From positions 10,720 through 74,719 of the forward strand of contig JAFGJR010000300.1 in NCBI GenBank assembly GCA_016928975.1: a DNA stretch of 64,000 bases. The letters run 5' to 3'. The translations under genes and the position numbers were made by a program. Shown one piece after another: positions 50,314 through 60,908 of the stretch (position 1 is its first letter; each line of letters begins with the position of its first letter). The DNA is from Sedimentisphaerales bacterium (GTDB taxonomy: Bacteria > Planctomycetota > Phycisphaerae > Sedimentisphaerales > SG8-4). The notes under the pieces were generated by a model that worked only from the letters and a program-made list of their open reading frames with translations, did no database searches and was not told the DNA's origin.

Positions 50314-52650
50314 TCATTTGTACTGGCTGAGCCGGGTGGTGATTTGCTGGACCAGGGCGGCGTCATCTGTGGAGCGAGCCAGGTTGAGGGCTCTCTCGAG
50401 CGACGAGGCCGCCTTGTCTCGTTGCCCGATCTTGTCGTAGGTGCCCGCCAGGTTCAGCAGGGCGGGGATGCTGGACGGATCGACCTGTGTTGCCTTCGTG
50501 AGGTAGTAGATCGCTTGATCGTACTTCTTCTGGCGGGCGAGCATCGCACCGAGGTTGACGTACGCGTTGGTGTAGTCCGGCTTGATCTGGATCGCTTTGG
50601 ACAGATGCTTGACGGCTTCATCGAGTTTCCCTTGATCAGCCGCGATGACGCCAAGGTTGTAGGGGAATCTGGCGTCATTTGGGTTGAGCTGGGCTGCCGT
50701 CGCGTAGTGGGTGACCGCCTCGTCGCGTCTCCCCAGATCGGCCAGCACCACAGCGAGGTTGAAGTGGGCGTCGGGATTGTCCGGCTTGAGTTGAACGACC
50801 TTCTCAAACTGCGTCGCTGCCTCCTGCGGCTTTTTCTGGAGGGCCATCGCCATACCGAGGTTGAACATCGCCTCAACGTTGTTGGGATCGAGTTTCAGCG
50901 CCTCGTTGGTGTGGATCAGGCCTTCGGCCATCTCACCCCGGCTGAACAGGACGTAGGCCAGATCGACGCGCGCCTTGGCGTTGTCGGGGTTCAGCGCGAG
51001 CGATTTCCTGTATGCCTGTTCCGCGCCGTCGGGATCATCCACCCGCAGGGAGACGACTCCGGCCCTGAAATAGGAGTAATCGTCCAGGAACTGCTCGTGG
51101 ATCTTCGCGATCGCGGAGGGTTTGGCATTGACGAATTCGGGGATATTGGCGGCGCGGTCCGACGCCGTGAATCGGTCCAGCAGAACGGCGGGGCTGCTGT
51201 TCCCCTGCTCGTCGATGTGCGTGAGAAAGAGCTGCGTGTAGACGGAACTGGCCTTGGAAGAGAAGACCAGCCATCTTCCGTTGGGCGACCAGCTATGCCA
51301 GGAGTTCATCCGGCTGGTGTTGGCACGAAGTCTTCGCGGCTCGCCTCCGTCGGCCGGGATGATGTACAGCTTGCTGTCCGGCTGGAGCAGCATGTAGCTC
51401 TTCGCCTGGCAGAACACGATCCACCGCCCGTCGGGCGAGTAGCGAGCGAAGAAGTTGCTCATGCCGTTGCCGGAGGCCCCCCGGATCGGCTCCGGCGTGC
51501 CCCCCCTGCCGTCGTTGAAGGGGATTCTGTATAGGTCGTACAGAAAAGGCTTCCCGTCCCTGAGGAACTCGGAGCAGTCTTCCGGGCTCAGGAGCACTTT
51601 GTTCTCGCTGCCGGGGACCTTGAGCCGATAGGTCGTGGTCCGGGCGAATACGATGTACCTGCCGTCGGGACTCCAGGAAGGGTTACTCTGGACCAGCGTC
51701 GGGTCGTCTGCGCCCGGCAGGGTCTGGAACGTGCCGGTCTGCCTGTCATAGACGCATAGGATGCCCTTGATGGGGAAGAAGAGCTGCGAGAACGCCAGAC
51801 CGGGCTTGGGCACGAAGACGGACTGGTCTTTGACCGTGCTCACCACGTACCGGCCGTCCGGCGAGACCTGCGAGAGCAGGCCGAACGTGGGCTCCCCGTC
51901 TTCGCGTCTGTAGTCGCTCCACGTGATGATCTCGCTCTTCGCCAGCGTTATCTCATCCCTGACCGGCGTGACGACATATGAGCCTTTGTCATTGGCGTAA
52001 TCCACGTCCATTCCCAGAACCGCCGCATCGGCGGAGAATGAGTGACAGTTCCCGCAGACCGGCAGCTTCTCGAGCACGACCGGGGGCTGCTGCCCTGAGG
52101 AAATCGATCCGAATCGCCAACGAATCCGGGCGGGATCCTTGACCGCGTCGATGAAGGGCAGAATCACTTCCCTGTAGAAGATCGGTGCGCCGACCTCGTC
52201 CCTGGAAGTCCGGATGCGGGTCTGGTTTGCCGAGAGGATTCTGCGCGACATGCCGCGATGGACACCCGCGATCGTGATCGTCGCCTCCTTCTGCAGAGAT
52301 CGCTGTTTGATGGCTTCCCAGGTCGCATGGCCGGGGGTCCATCGCGGCTCGCGGGTCAGGAATCTCATAGGTTCCTGGCCATCGGCAAACTCGATTGCCA
52401 CCACATATGCGCCCGACCTGGTATTGAGCTCCATCCAGCGAAACGTGGGAGCGGCGATGTCGGGGGGAAACAGCGTCTCATCCAAGGGATACTCAATGGT
52501 CAGTCTCTGGCGATTCATGGGTTCCCTGGATGCCGCCAGTACGGCCTCCACTTCGGGCCAGCTACGCTGCCACGCGACGAATGTGATCGCAACGACGGCA
52601 ATGCCCAGCAATGCCACGGGTGCGACCAGACGTATGGTTGTCTTGCTCAT
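50314..52650 (-). CDS. PD40 propeller / TPR protein with a CxxCH motif
   Basis: A 778-residue protein with an N-terminal membrane helix or signal (LVAPVALLGIAVVAITFVAW). Residues about 190-215 contain a single CxxCH motif (VCGNCHSFS), the covalent haem-c signature. A PD40 propeller follows (VSPDGRYVVSTV, WSPDGRYIVFA, YSPDGRWIVFC, WSPNGRWLVFSS). The C-terminal third has at least seven TPRs (AEQAYRKSLALNPDNAKARVD, NAYVNLGAMLARQ). Whether haem is bound is unproven, since only one CxxCH is present. It is convergent with the histidine-kinase gene. Confidence 0.8.
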   Translation of the reverse strand: MSKTTIRLVAPVALLGIAVVAITFVAWQRSWPEVEAVLAASREPMNRQRLTIEYPLDETLFPPDIAAPTFRWMELNTRSGAYVVAIEFADGQEPMRFLTREPRWTPGHATWEAIKQRSLQKEATITIAGVHRGMSRRILSANQTRIRTSRDEVGAPIFYREVILPFIDAVKDPARIRWRFGSISSGQQPPVVLEKLPVCGNCHSFSADAAVLGMDVDYANDKGSYVVTPVRDEITLAKSEIITWSDYRREDGEPTFGLLSQVSPDGRYVVSTVKDQSVFVPKPGLAFSQLFFPIKGILCVYDRQTGTFQTLPGADDPTLVQSNPSWSPDGRYIVFARTTTYRLKVPGSENKVLLSPEDCSEFLRDGKPFLYDLYRIPFNDGRGGTPEPIRGASGNGMSNFFARYSPDGRWIVFCQAKSYMLLQPDSKLYIIPADGGEPRRLRANTSRMNSWHSWSPNGRWLVFSSKASSVYTQLFLTHIDEQGNSSPAVLLDRFTASDRAANIPEFVNAKPSAIAKIHEQFLDDYSYFRAGVVSLRVDDPDGAEQAYRKSLALNPDNAKARVDLAYVLFSRGEMAEGLIHTNEALKLDPNNVEAMFNLGMAMALQKKPQEAATQFEKVVQLKPDNPDAHFNLAVVLADLGRRDEAVTHYATAAQLNPNDARFPYNLGVIAADQGKLDEAVKHLSKAIQIKPDYTNAYVNLGAMLARQKKYDQAIYYLTKATQVDPSSIPALLNLAGTYDKIGQRDKAASSLERALNLARSTDDAALVQQITTRLSQYK

Positions 52651-53223
52651 AGATGCCCCGAAGACAGGTAGTGCGAGTCATCAGTATAGCCCGGTCGCAC
52701 GCTGGTGACAAGCCGGCTACAGCTCACGAGCATTGTCATGAGGGTGGACGGAATTCGGGAGAATCTGGGAAAAATACGTATTCTCCACAATCGTGCAGGC
52801 TGGGACCGATTCCCTATTGTGAAGCGGCTGGCGACTGGCGAGACCGGGAATTCATCAGGAACGACCGGATCGGAACGTCCGGTGCGACAGGCTCTCTGCG
52901 ATGGAAGGGCCCGGATTGGATATACACTGCGGGCCCTTCCCCCGTCTTGGCCCACTTCGCTGGATGCCGCAGATGCATCCCCCTACGCGGGACGTCCGAG
53001 AACCTCCGTGTCTTTCGCTCGCAAGTCCCTATTTGCGCCTGTCGTGACGTGCTGGCGAGCCGAGTGCGAAAGTCGCCACAGGTAATAGCAGATTGTTTAT
53101 GGGGCGACTGCCGAGAGTCTTCGGGAACCGATCTTTGGGGCTAAAGCGGCGTGGATGGCCTGTCGAATCCTATGCCAGGGTATTACACCCTACAGCGACT
53201 GGGTCCTTTGGACGTGGAGACCT
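52651..53223. other. 573-base spacer with one strong hairpin, no credible gene
   Basis: Divergent spacer between the PD40/TPR and GAF-like genes. A perfect 11-bp stem pairs 52903-52913 with 52930-52940 around a 16-base loop containing GGATATACA. There is no T-tract on either side, so it may be an attenuator or a palindromic repeat rather than a terminator. Open frames across the region lack ribosome-binding sites and recognisable domains. Confidence 0.55.
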
Positions 53224-53856
53224 ATGAGTCAAACCGAGCGACAAAGACGGCTGCGCCTGCTTATCAAGAGGCTCAACAAGGAACGCAAGCGGCAGGCCAG
53301 CAAGGTGGACATTCTGTGCAATGATCTGATCGGCGCACAGCGGGAGTTCGTGCGCCGGCTGGATCACATCGGTTTTGTCGCCCGTTTCTACAAGGGCTTG
53401 TTGGGTGCGGCCGACCTGCGGGGACTGCTCGGACATGCCTGCCGGCTCATCAGCGAGGAGCTGCCGGGCACCCGCGTCGTCCTCTTTCTGCGCCAGACCG
53501 AGGGCGGCGAGGGTCGTCTCTACGACGATGCAGAGCCGATGGCCGGCTCTGAGGACCCGAAGCTGGAGGGCTGCCTGACATCCAGTCTGACAGCAAGCAT
53601 TTGCAAGTGCAACCGACTATGTACGATGGAGGACCTGCTCGGCATGGGCCTGGAGGGCCGTCATGAGGAACTCAGACGGTTCTCCGCTGCCACGGTGCCA
53701 TTGAACGACCTGGGCCGGTCCCTGGGGTTCCTGCTCCTGTCCCGGGCCGCACAACACCCGCTGGGCGGCGACGAGCTCGAGAAGGTGGCCCTGGTGACGT
53801 GTGGCCTGTCTCAGGCCATCCAGGGCTTCGGTGTCCCCCTGCACTCGCGACAATAG
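53224..53856 (+). CDS. GAF-like domain protein with N-terminal coiled coil
   Basis: A 210-residue cytoplasmic protein. The first 50 residues are a basic, heptad-like helix (RQRRLRLLIKRLNKERKRQ); the rest looks like a GAF fold (ADLRGLLGHACRLISEELPG, TRVVLFLRQTEGGEG, ATVPLNDLGRSLGFLLLSRA). It has a pair of close cysteines (ICKCNRLC). ATG 53224 has GTGGAGAC ahead; the frame opens to 53155 but without a signal. Such proteins often feed phosphorelays; a link to the histidine kinase upstream is inference. Confidence 0.6.
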   Translation: MSQTERQRRLRLLIKRLNKERKRQASKVDILCNDLIGAQREFVRRLDHIGFVARFYKGLLGAADLRGLLGHACRLISEELPGTRVVLFLRQTEGGEGRLYDDAEPMAGSEDPKLEGCLTSSLTASICKCNRLCTMEDLLGMGLEGRHEELRRFSAATVPLNDLGRSLGFLLLSRAAQHPLGGDELEKVALVTCGLSQAIQGFGVPLHSRQ

Positions 53857-54039
53857 CGGGGTGTGGAGAATTTTGCTTGCATTTTGCCCTGGTATTGGCG
53901 AATAATTTAGTAGAGCGTTGGCGGTAAGGTGGCGACCCTCCCCGCCCCATGTCGCGCCGGCCCGCTGCTGCGACGCCGGGGGATGTATGTGTTGTCTCAT
54001 CTGCCAAAGACCGAAAAGCAGTGAGTAGGGAGTCATAAA

Positions 54040-54762
54040 ATGAACGAGGGACCGGTCAATCACGGCAATATGATCGAAACAACCGATTGCTTAGAGGCTA
54101 TCGGGGTCTTCCGCGGGTGGAAGAACCTGTTCCTTGCCATTTTGCTGATCGGCCTGCTGCTGGTTCAGGCCATTTTCTGGCTGGTGGATTCCGACGTCAT
54201 GCCGGCGCATGAGAAGGCCCCGGCCGCCGTGACCGCGGCGGCGCTGGTGGAGCCCAACGCCGTGGCACAGCCGGCCGTCCCGGCTCCCAACGAACCGAAT
54301 CAGGAAGGCGGGCGGACCAAGGCGATCTTCAAAGCGCCCGGCCAGTTCCTTCAGAAGATGAACGCCGACTATCTCTCGCATACCCTCGAGCTCATCAACG
54401 GCATCATGATTGTCGCGACCGTGCTGTACACTCTGACTTTGTTCTTCAGTCTCATGGTCTCACTGGTGGGCAGGCTGGGCGGAATCCGGCACATCTCCCG
54501 CGCGTTCTTTCTATCTGTCATCCTGCTCGTGCTCGTGATCCCCTGGCAGACTGTCGTGCAGTCACGTCTGCCCGGCGTCGTGTACAACCTCTCCGAACTG
54601 CTCGACTGGATGGCGATCAAGAATGAAAGCCTGCTGAACACGATCCTGTACTACCTGCGCTTCAGCGGCTACTGGCTCGTCTTCCTCCTGTTGCTGATCG
54701 TCTCCCAGACGCGAAGCGGTCGCTGGACCAAGTCCATTCTCCGCCGGCTGGAAATCATCTGA
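54040..54762 (+). CDS. Four-helix membrane protein of unknown function
   Basis: A 240-residue inner-membrane protein with four predicted helices: LFLAILLIGLLLVQAIFWLV, IMIVATVLYTLTLFFSLMVS, AFFLSVILLVLVIPWQTVV and FSGYWLVFLLLLIVSQT. A Pro/Ala-rich loop separates helices one and two. I do not recognise the family. TAGGGAGT lies before the ATG. It is on the same strand as the GAF-like gene, 183 bases away, so a joint transcript is possible. Confidence 0.6.
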   Translation: MNEGPVNHGNMIETTDCLEAIGVFRGWKNLFLAILLIGLLLVQAIFWLVDSDVMPAHEKAPAAVTAAALVEPNAVAQPAVPAPNEPNQEGGRTKAIFKAPGQFLQKMNADYLSHTLELINGIMIVATVLYTLTLFFSLMVSLVGRLGGIRHISRAFFLSVILLVLVIPWQTVVQSRLPGVVYNLSELLDWMAIKNESLLNTILYYLRFSGYWLVFLLLLIVSQTRSGRWTKSILRRLEII

Positions 54763-54898
54763 CGCCCGCTTCCTTGCGGCTGTCAGCCGACCCCGCCGCC
54801 ATTTGGGGTTGTCCCCTTCGTGCGGAAGCGGATACAATGGGTCGTCAGTGTGATACCCGAGGGCAACCTCCTATGCAGACCGTGCAGGAGATACGGCC

Positions 54899-55891
54899 AT
54901 GATTACGAAGCTGAGTGTCGCGAATTTCAAATCGATCCGCCGGTTGGACATCGAGTGCAAGAAGATCAACGTCTTCATCGGCGAACCCAACACCGGCAAG
55001 TCCAACATCCTGGAAGCCCTCGGCCTGCTGTCTTGGTGTGGACAGTCCGGCGAAAAGACTCTTAGTGATTATGTTCGTTTCGATGAGCGAATACAGTTCC
55101 TTTACTTTAAGGGATTGGTTGATCGATCAATTGAGATCAGGATCGCAACAGAAGAGATTGACCCCACCGGTATCCATGTGAGTCTGAATGTAGACCAATT
55201 TGAAATCGCATCATGGGAGAGCAACAGGCCTGACTGGGTTTTGGATAAATACGGCACTTACACAGGGTCCTTCAGCTTTGGCCCGACAAGACAGGTCAAG
55301 TTCTTTCGCTTCAAAGACCTGAAGAGATTTGACTCAGATGACCCGGGAAGTCTCAGGCCTCCGAGCGGTACAAACTTGATCGCTGTGGTCACCGGATCAG
55401 AACTCCTCAGAAGTACTGTTGCGGAGTTCTTCCTGAAATACGGGTATAAGATCCGCATGAAACGATATGAAGAGAAAGCCATCGAGATTCAGGAAGACGA
55501 TCACGGTGACCCTATTATTTTCCCGATTCCTTATGCGCTGACCTCAGATACTCTCCGTCGCATCATCTTCTATACCGTCGCAATCATGTCGAACAGAGAT
55601 TCAGTTCTCGTGTTTGAGGAGCCGGAGTCGAATGCGTTTCCGTACTATACCAAGTACCTGGGTGAGCGGATCGCAGGAGACGAGACCAACCAGTTTTTCA
55701 TCGCGACGCACAATCCATATCTACTGTCGGCCGTCATCGAGAAGGGCCGCAAGGAGGACGTGCAGGTTTTCATTACGTACTTCAAGGACTATCAAACCAA
55801 GGTCAAGCCTCTGACGCCGGATGAGGTCGTGCAACTGATGGAGGCCGACCCCTTCTTCAATCTGGACCGCTTCATTGAGGGCGCGCAATGA
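54899..55891 (+). CDS. AAA ATPase of the OLD/SMC-like class (defence-type), gene A of pair 1
   Basis: A 330-residue ABC-like ATPase. It has the N-terminal KLSVANFKSIRRLDIE strand, Walker A GEPNTGKSN, a 200-residue variable insert, a Walker B-like SVLVFEEPESNAFP and the H-switch FFIATHNPYLLSA. This matches AAA_15/AAA_21 proteins of OLD nucleases and of PARIS-type systems. The middle of the gene is clearly more AT-rich than neighbouring genes, a sign of transfer. GCAGGAGATA precedes the ATG. It overlaps gene B by four bases (ATGA). Confidence 0.8.
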   Translation: MITKLSVANFKSIRRLDIECKKINVFIGEPNTGKSNILEALGLLSWCGQSGEKTLSDYVRFDERIQFLYFKGLVDRSIEIRIATEEIDPTGIHVSLNVDQFEIASWESNRPDWVLDKYGTYTGSFSFGPTRQVKFFRFKDLKRFDSDDPGSLRPPSGTNLIAVVTGSELLRSTVAEFFLKYGYKIRMKRYEEKAIEIQEDDHGDPIIFPIPYALTSDTLRRIIFYTVAIMSNRDSVLVFEEPESNAFPYYTKYLGERIAGDETNQFFIATHNPYLLSAVIEKGRKEDVQVFITYFKDYQTKVKPLTPDEVVQLMEADPFFNLDRFIEGAQ

Positions 55892-56358
55892 CGTTCCTGG
55901 TCGAAGATGCCCCTCAGAGGTCACTCCTCCGGTCCTTGGGGATTCCTCGAAAGTCGATCCTGGTCATGGGCGCCAAGGGCAATGTGATCAAGAAGTTGAA
56001 GGATCGTCCGGGTGATGTCGGTATCGTGGATGAAGACCCAGACAGTATTCAGACCCAGTCGCATGAGCTTGCCAACTATCCGGTGGTCGAGAGGGGCGAG
56101 GGACTTCAACTGCGTGCCCGTCGGGGAGGCGGTGGCCAACGGCTCATCGTACTATGCCCAAGAGTTGAGCGCTGGCTGATAGATCGTGCCGGGGCTTGCG
56201 AGATCGATCCGAGGCAATACGGTCTTCCAAGCACCGCAAGGGAACTGGAGAACCTCCAGCACTATGAAGAAAAGGACGGGTTTGGCCGGTTCCTTGATGA
56301 GTTGAGGGATCGAGACATAGGTCTCCTACGCCGATGGGTTCCTCAGGAAGGGCGGTGA
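55888..56358 (+). CDS. Small TOPRIM-like partner protein, gene B of pair 1
   Basis: A 156-residue protein that I cannot place in a named family. A glutamate after the first strand (TFLVEDAPQRSLLRSL) and a D-x-D after a later strand (VGIVDEDPDS) are arranged as in TOPRIM nuclease folds. Coupling to the ATPase through ATGA overlap is typical of OLD-like and PARIS-like ATPase/nuclease pairs. A nuclease function is inference. Confidence 0.6.
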   Translation: MTFLVEDAPQRSLLRSLGIPRKSILVMGAKGNVIKKLKDRPGDVGIVDEDPDSIQTQSHELANYPVVERGEGLQLRARRGGGGQRLIVLCPRVERWLIDRAGACEIDPRQYGLPSTARELENLQHYEEKDGFGRFLDELRDRDIGLLRRWVPQEGR

Positions 56359-56409
56359 CGGCATCAGAATCGTTGCCTCGCACTGTGCAGGCTGAACGCG
56401 CTGGCAGCG

Positions 56410-56700
56410 TTAGAAATCGTGGAATCGGTCGTGGTGGATGGTGACGTTCTCCCGGTAGGCGTCGTCCTGGCGGGACATGTGTTTCTCGAAGCGGCGGCGG
56501 GCCCAGAGCATCTTCACGGCGACGGTCGCGCAGCCGACGCCGGCGAGGAAGAAGACTGCTGCGGCCAGGAACGCGAACAGCTCCGGGAAAGCCATGATCA
56601 GCATGCCGAAGCCAATCAGCAGCAGGCCGACCACCAGCACACTCATCGCCAGCGTCCGCGAGGCCTCAGACAACAGGTTCGTATAGAATCGAAAAGGCAT
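56410..56700 (-). CDS. Small membrane protein of unknown function
   Basis: A 96-residue protein with two adjacent membrane helices (LAMSVLVVGLLLIGFGMLIM and LFAFLAAAVFFLAGVGCATV) and a basic C-terminal tail ending HHDRFHDF. CGGGAG lies nine bases before ATG 56700; an ATG at 56718 lacks one. It is downstream of groEL but separated by a terminator. Confidence 0.6.
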   Translation of the reverse strand: MPFRFYTNLLSEASRTLAMSVLVVGLLLIGFGMLIMAFPELFAFLAAAVFFLAGVGCATVAVKMLWARRRFEKHMSRQDDAYRENVTIHHDRFHDF

Positions 56701-56750
56701 TTGGCTTACTCCCGACATCCATCACAACTTACTGTTGCCTCTACGAAAAG

Positions 56751-56785
56751 CAAGCGGGTCCCGTTCAGAATTCGGGACCCGCTTG
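56751..56785 (-). terminator. Intrinsic terminator of groEL
   Basis: A perfect 13-bp stem, 56751-56763 with 56773-56785, and a nine-base loop. On the minus strand the stem is followed by CTTTTCGT. It lies 74 bases beyond the groEL stop. Confidence 0.85.
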
Positions 56786-56825
56786 ATAGCTTCAGGAGTG
56801 TTCCGTTCAAAGGCCTTGCGATGCC

Positions 56826-56858
56826 CTTCAAACCTGACACTTCACACTTGAAACTCCC
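56826..56858 (-). repeat. Tandem heptamer-type repeat directly after the groEL stop
   Basis: Immediately after the groEL stop the minus strand reads a run of AGTTTCAAG, TGTGAAG and TTTGAAG units. The same kind of unit follows the groES stop and covers the end of the four-helix-bundle gene. Confidence 0.7.
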
Positions 56859-58487
<1,629 letters not shown>

Positions 58488-58506
58488 GTTTTATCTACTC
58501 CTTCTC

Positions 58507-58544
58507 GTTTGTAGTTTGAAGTTTCAAGTTTGAAGTTTCAAGTT
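58507..58544 (-). repeat. Tandem repeat over the end of the four-helix-bundle gene
   Basis: On the minus strand AACTTGAAACTTCAAACTTG and the following ACTTCAAACTACAAAC make about five AACTT(G/C)-AA units. The stop codon of the four-helix-bundle gene (58524-58526) lies inside it, and the groEL ribosome-binding site follows. Confidence 0.75.
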
Positions 58545-58910
58545 GGAGGGGCCTTGCTTACCACCTGCGCGAAGACTCGCGATCAAGCCTTGGAGCATTC
58601 TGGATATCTCCGTCACCTCGGATTTGATCTCGGCGCACGATGTCGCGTTCGCGACGTGTGCAGCCCCTGCAATGTGGAGTTGCGTTCTCAATTCCGCCGC
58701 CGATCCTTTCGAGATGCGTAGGAACCTGACAAAGTCCCTCTTGGAGTCTCGTTCTGCCCCTTCGGCGACATTGGACGCTACTGAGACCGCCGAACGAAGC
58801 ATCTGATCTTTGATTCCGTAATCCAGGCAGTTCTTCAGAACTCCGTAAAGCTTGACGGCGACATCAACCGACCTCTTCCACACGTCCAGGTCTTCATACG
58901 AGTAGTACAT
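58524..58910 (-). CDS. Four-helix-bundle protein (S23/IVP, Avd-like; TIGR02436)
   Basis: A 128-residue helical protein: YEDLDVWKRSVDVAVKLYGV, GIKDQMLRSAVSVASNVAEG, RDFVRFLRISKGSAAELRTQ and EISRMLQGLIASL. This is the family of the 23S rRNA intervening-sequence protein, homologous to the Avd accessory protein of diversity-generating retroelements; standalone copies have no known role. It is inserted between groES and groEL in the same direction and its last codons (SNLKLQT) are encoded by the tandem repeat. GGGAAGACATG gives a plausible start. Confidence 0.88.
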   Translation of the reverse strand: MYYSYEDLDVWKRSVDVAVKLYGVLKNCLDYGIKDQMLRSAVSVASNVAEGAERDSKRDFVRFLRISKGSAAELRTQLHIAGAAHVANATSCAEIKSEVTEISRMLQGLIASLRAGGKQGPSNLKLQT

Positions 58911-58956
58911 GTCTTCCCTCCGAAACTTAGTGGATGCCTGCTACTTCTCTTTCCTG

Positions 58957-58993
58957 CTTCACACTTCAAACTTCACACTTAACACTTGGTATT
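58957..58993 (-). repeat. Tandem heptamer-type repeat directly after the groES stop
   Basis: The minus strand after the groES stop reads AAGTGTTAAGTGTGAAGTTT then GAAGTGTGAAG: four to five AAGTGTG-type units. Together with 58507-58544 it brackets the four-helix-bundle gene, the two blocks being in partly inverted orientation (shared AGTTTGAAGT). Confidence 0.75.
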
Positions 58994-59284
58994 TCACTTC
59001 TCAATCACCGCCATGATGTCCGATTCGTCCATGATCAGGTACTCTTTCCCGTCCACCTTGATTTCCGTGCCGGCGTAGCTCGTGAAGAGCACCAGATCGC
59101 CCTTCTTCACCTGGACCTGTCTGCGAGTGCCGTCTTCGAGCAGCTTGCCTTCGCCGACGGCGACGATCTTGCCGCGCTGGGGCTTCTCTTTGGCCGTATC
59201 CGGCAGCACGATCCCGCCGGCCGTCTTTCCTTCCGCCTCGATGCGCTCCACCAGCACCTTATCCGACAATGGTCGAATTTTCAT
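58994..59284 (-). CDS. groS: Co-chaperonin GroES
   Basis: A 96-residue 10-kDa chaperonin that caps GroEL. Features are [20 protein letters not shown], the mobile-loop segment [38 protein letters not shown] and the C-terminal [21 protein letters not shown] lies 11 bases ahead of the ATG. It is upstream of groEL in the same direction. Confidence 0.97.
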   Translation of the reverse strand: MKIRPLSDKVLVERIEAEGKTAGGIVLPDTAKEKPQRGKIVAVGEGKLLEDGTRRQVQVKKGDLVLFTSYAGTEIKVDGKEYLIMDESDIMAVIEK

Positions 59285-59331
59285 TGGTCTTTGCTCCTTT
59301 CCGTAAAATCCCTGAGTTTCTATGTCATCAT

Positions 59332-59748
59332 TTATCGCAATGCGAAGAGATCGCTGTTGTACCGCTTGAGGAACAGCCGGTTGAGTAGCTCCCGCAAGAT
59401 GTCCATATTGACCGGCTTGCACACGACACCGAACACGTCAAGCTGTAGCGCCTTGCCGAGGACATCCTGGTCCACTCGATTAGTCAGCAGGATACAGGGC
59501 ACGCGCGGATGCTCCATGCGGATGAGCTTGATGGTCGTCAGTCCGCCGGACCGGCCGGACTCCATGTCCACGATCGTCGTATGGATCTGCCGGTTGGCGA
59601 TGATGTGGACGAAATCGCCGGCGTCCTCGGCCACGAGCAGGTTGACCCCTCGCGGCTGGAAGATATCGCGCAGCGCCTGCGGCCATGCCCAGTCCACCGC
59701 ACTGGCAAGCACGTTCACCTCGTTCAGTTTTGACCACTGTGCAACCAT
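59332..59748 (-). CDS. Receiver-domain protein (single-domain response regulator-like)
   Basis: A 138-residue protein with a receiver fold: the acidic pocket [14 protein letters not shown], phospho-Asp region [24 protein letters not shown] and the Lys in [11 protein letters not shown]. The usual D-D pair reads E-D, and the N-terminal 25 residues are unassigned. It ends 47 bases before groES in the same direction, so it may share its transcript. The start is uncertain; the frame is open to 59889. Confidence 0.65.
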   Translation of the reverse strand: MVAQWSKLNEVNVLASAVDWAWPQALRDIFQPRGVNLLVAEDAGDFVHIIANRQIHTTIVDMESGRSGGLTTIKLIRMEHPRVPCILLTNRVDQDVLGKALQLDVFGVVCKPVNMDILRELLNRLFLKRYNSDLFALR

Positions 59749-60020
59749 AACAAGACCGTCGCCACTTGCCCGAAAAGCAAATCCCGTGCCAGTACCGATG
59801 CTTTTCCCGGAGGAACCATAAGTGCTGAATCCACCGGTTGTTATGTTTGACTCGGCCCCCGCATGCCGATCTGGCAAAATTGCAGGCATGCCGTGCTGCC
59901 TCTGCCACGCTGGCAGGATGCGAGCCGAGCAGGCCCTCCGGCGTCATCGGCGGGGAACCATCCAGTAGGTCCCGGCGCTCGAACGGGACGTCGCAAGGCT
60001 CCTGCTTCAGGTCTTTCTCT

Positions 60021-60908
60021 CTATGGCTGGCTTGGCCACATGTCGCGGTAACTGACCAACTGAATGTTGCGCTTCTGGACTGCCTCTTTGACCCTGGGAC
60101 TGGTGAAGGATTTGGTCACGCCGTCGCGGTGCGAAGCGACCTCCCAGTAGCCGTTGTGGCCCATGGCCTGCATCTCCGGCGTGTTGAGCCCCGGATGCTC
60201 GATCACGATCCACACCCCTGGCTTCAGCGCTTCGAGTGCCTTGATCAATGCGGCCTCTCGCTGCTCGGCACTGGCTTTGCTGTCCGCGGCCCACCGCAGG
60301 TATTGCGCCCCCGGCGTCTCGATGGGCAGGTCATACTCCTTCGCGAGTCGTTGCACCAGCGCCCGAAGCTCGGGCGTGCATGTCGGCGTCCCCATATGGC
60401 TGCTCAGGTGCGAGACTTGCGGGATCATCTTTCTGGCCAGTTCGATCTGCGCTCGCAGCTCCTTCTCGACCTCGTCGATCTTCCAGCCGCACTGTAGGAA
60501 GCCGGTATTCGGTGGGAAGTCCGGTCGCTGGCTCGTCGTCGGGTAGAAGTCCCCTTGCGCATCGACCAGGCTCAGCGCCTGCGTCAACGGACCCCACCTG
60601 TAATTCTCCCACTCGCTGGTCAGCGTCAGGTGCACGCCGACATCGAGACCGGGGTTTTCTCGCAGCATCTTGACGGCCTCGTTGAACCACGGGCAGCACA
60701 CCTGGATTTCCACGCTCTTGACGATCCCCTCCCGGTAGCACCGGATGCACGCGAGATTGGCCGCATGGCACGACCCGATATCGTCCGCCCGCACGACCAG
60801 CTTGATCGTCCCGGCATTGTCCCGCGTCTGCGCGTCACCCCAGCCGTGTACAAGGACAAATGCCGCCGCCGCGCCAACGAGCCACATGCAAAGCACTTTT
60901 CTCTTCAT
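60021..60908 (-). CDS. Secreted YdjC-family carbohydrate deacetylase (ChbG/HpnK-like)
   Basis: A 295-residue exported protein (signal MWLVGAAAAFVLVHG). The YdjC fold is recognised by KLVVRADDIGSCHAANLACI (metal-binding Asp), LDVGVHLTLTSEWENY and VSHLSSHMGTPTCTPELRAL, which hold the metal-binding His residues. ChbG removes acetyl groups from chito-oligosaccharides; the substrate of this secreted member is unknown. The 272-base spacer 59749-60020 holds no other gene. Confidence 0.88.
   Translation of the reverse strand: MKRKVLCMWLVGAAAAFVLVHGWGDAQTRDNAGTIKLVVRADDIGSCHAANLACIRCYREGIVKSVEIQVCCPWFNEAVKMLRENPGLDVGVHLTLTSEWENYRWGPLTQALSLVDAQGDFYPTTSQRPDFPPNTGFLQCGWKIDEVEKELRAQIELARKMIPQVSHLSSHMGTPTCTPELRALVQRLAKEYDLPIETPGAQYLRWAADSKASAEQREAALIKALEALKPGVWIVIEHPGLNTPEMQAMGHNGYWEVASHRDGVTKSFTSPRVKEAVQKRNIQLVSYRDMWPSQP

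Noticed and set aside
52653..53144. 163-residue open frame in the 573-base spacer
   Set aside because: No ribosome-binding site, no recognisable domain, contains the hairpin; not supported as a gene.
53870..53915. Promoter before the four-helix membrane protein gene
   Set aside because: The AT-rich stretch has TTGCAT- and AATAAT-like boxes, but no pair has an acceptable spacer.
58488..59331. CIRCE operator for groESL
   Set aside because: The TTAGCACTC-N9-GAGTGCTAA motif was not found upstream of groES or groEL.
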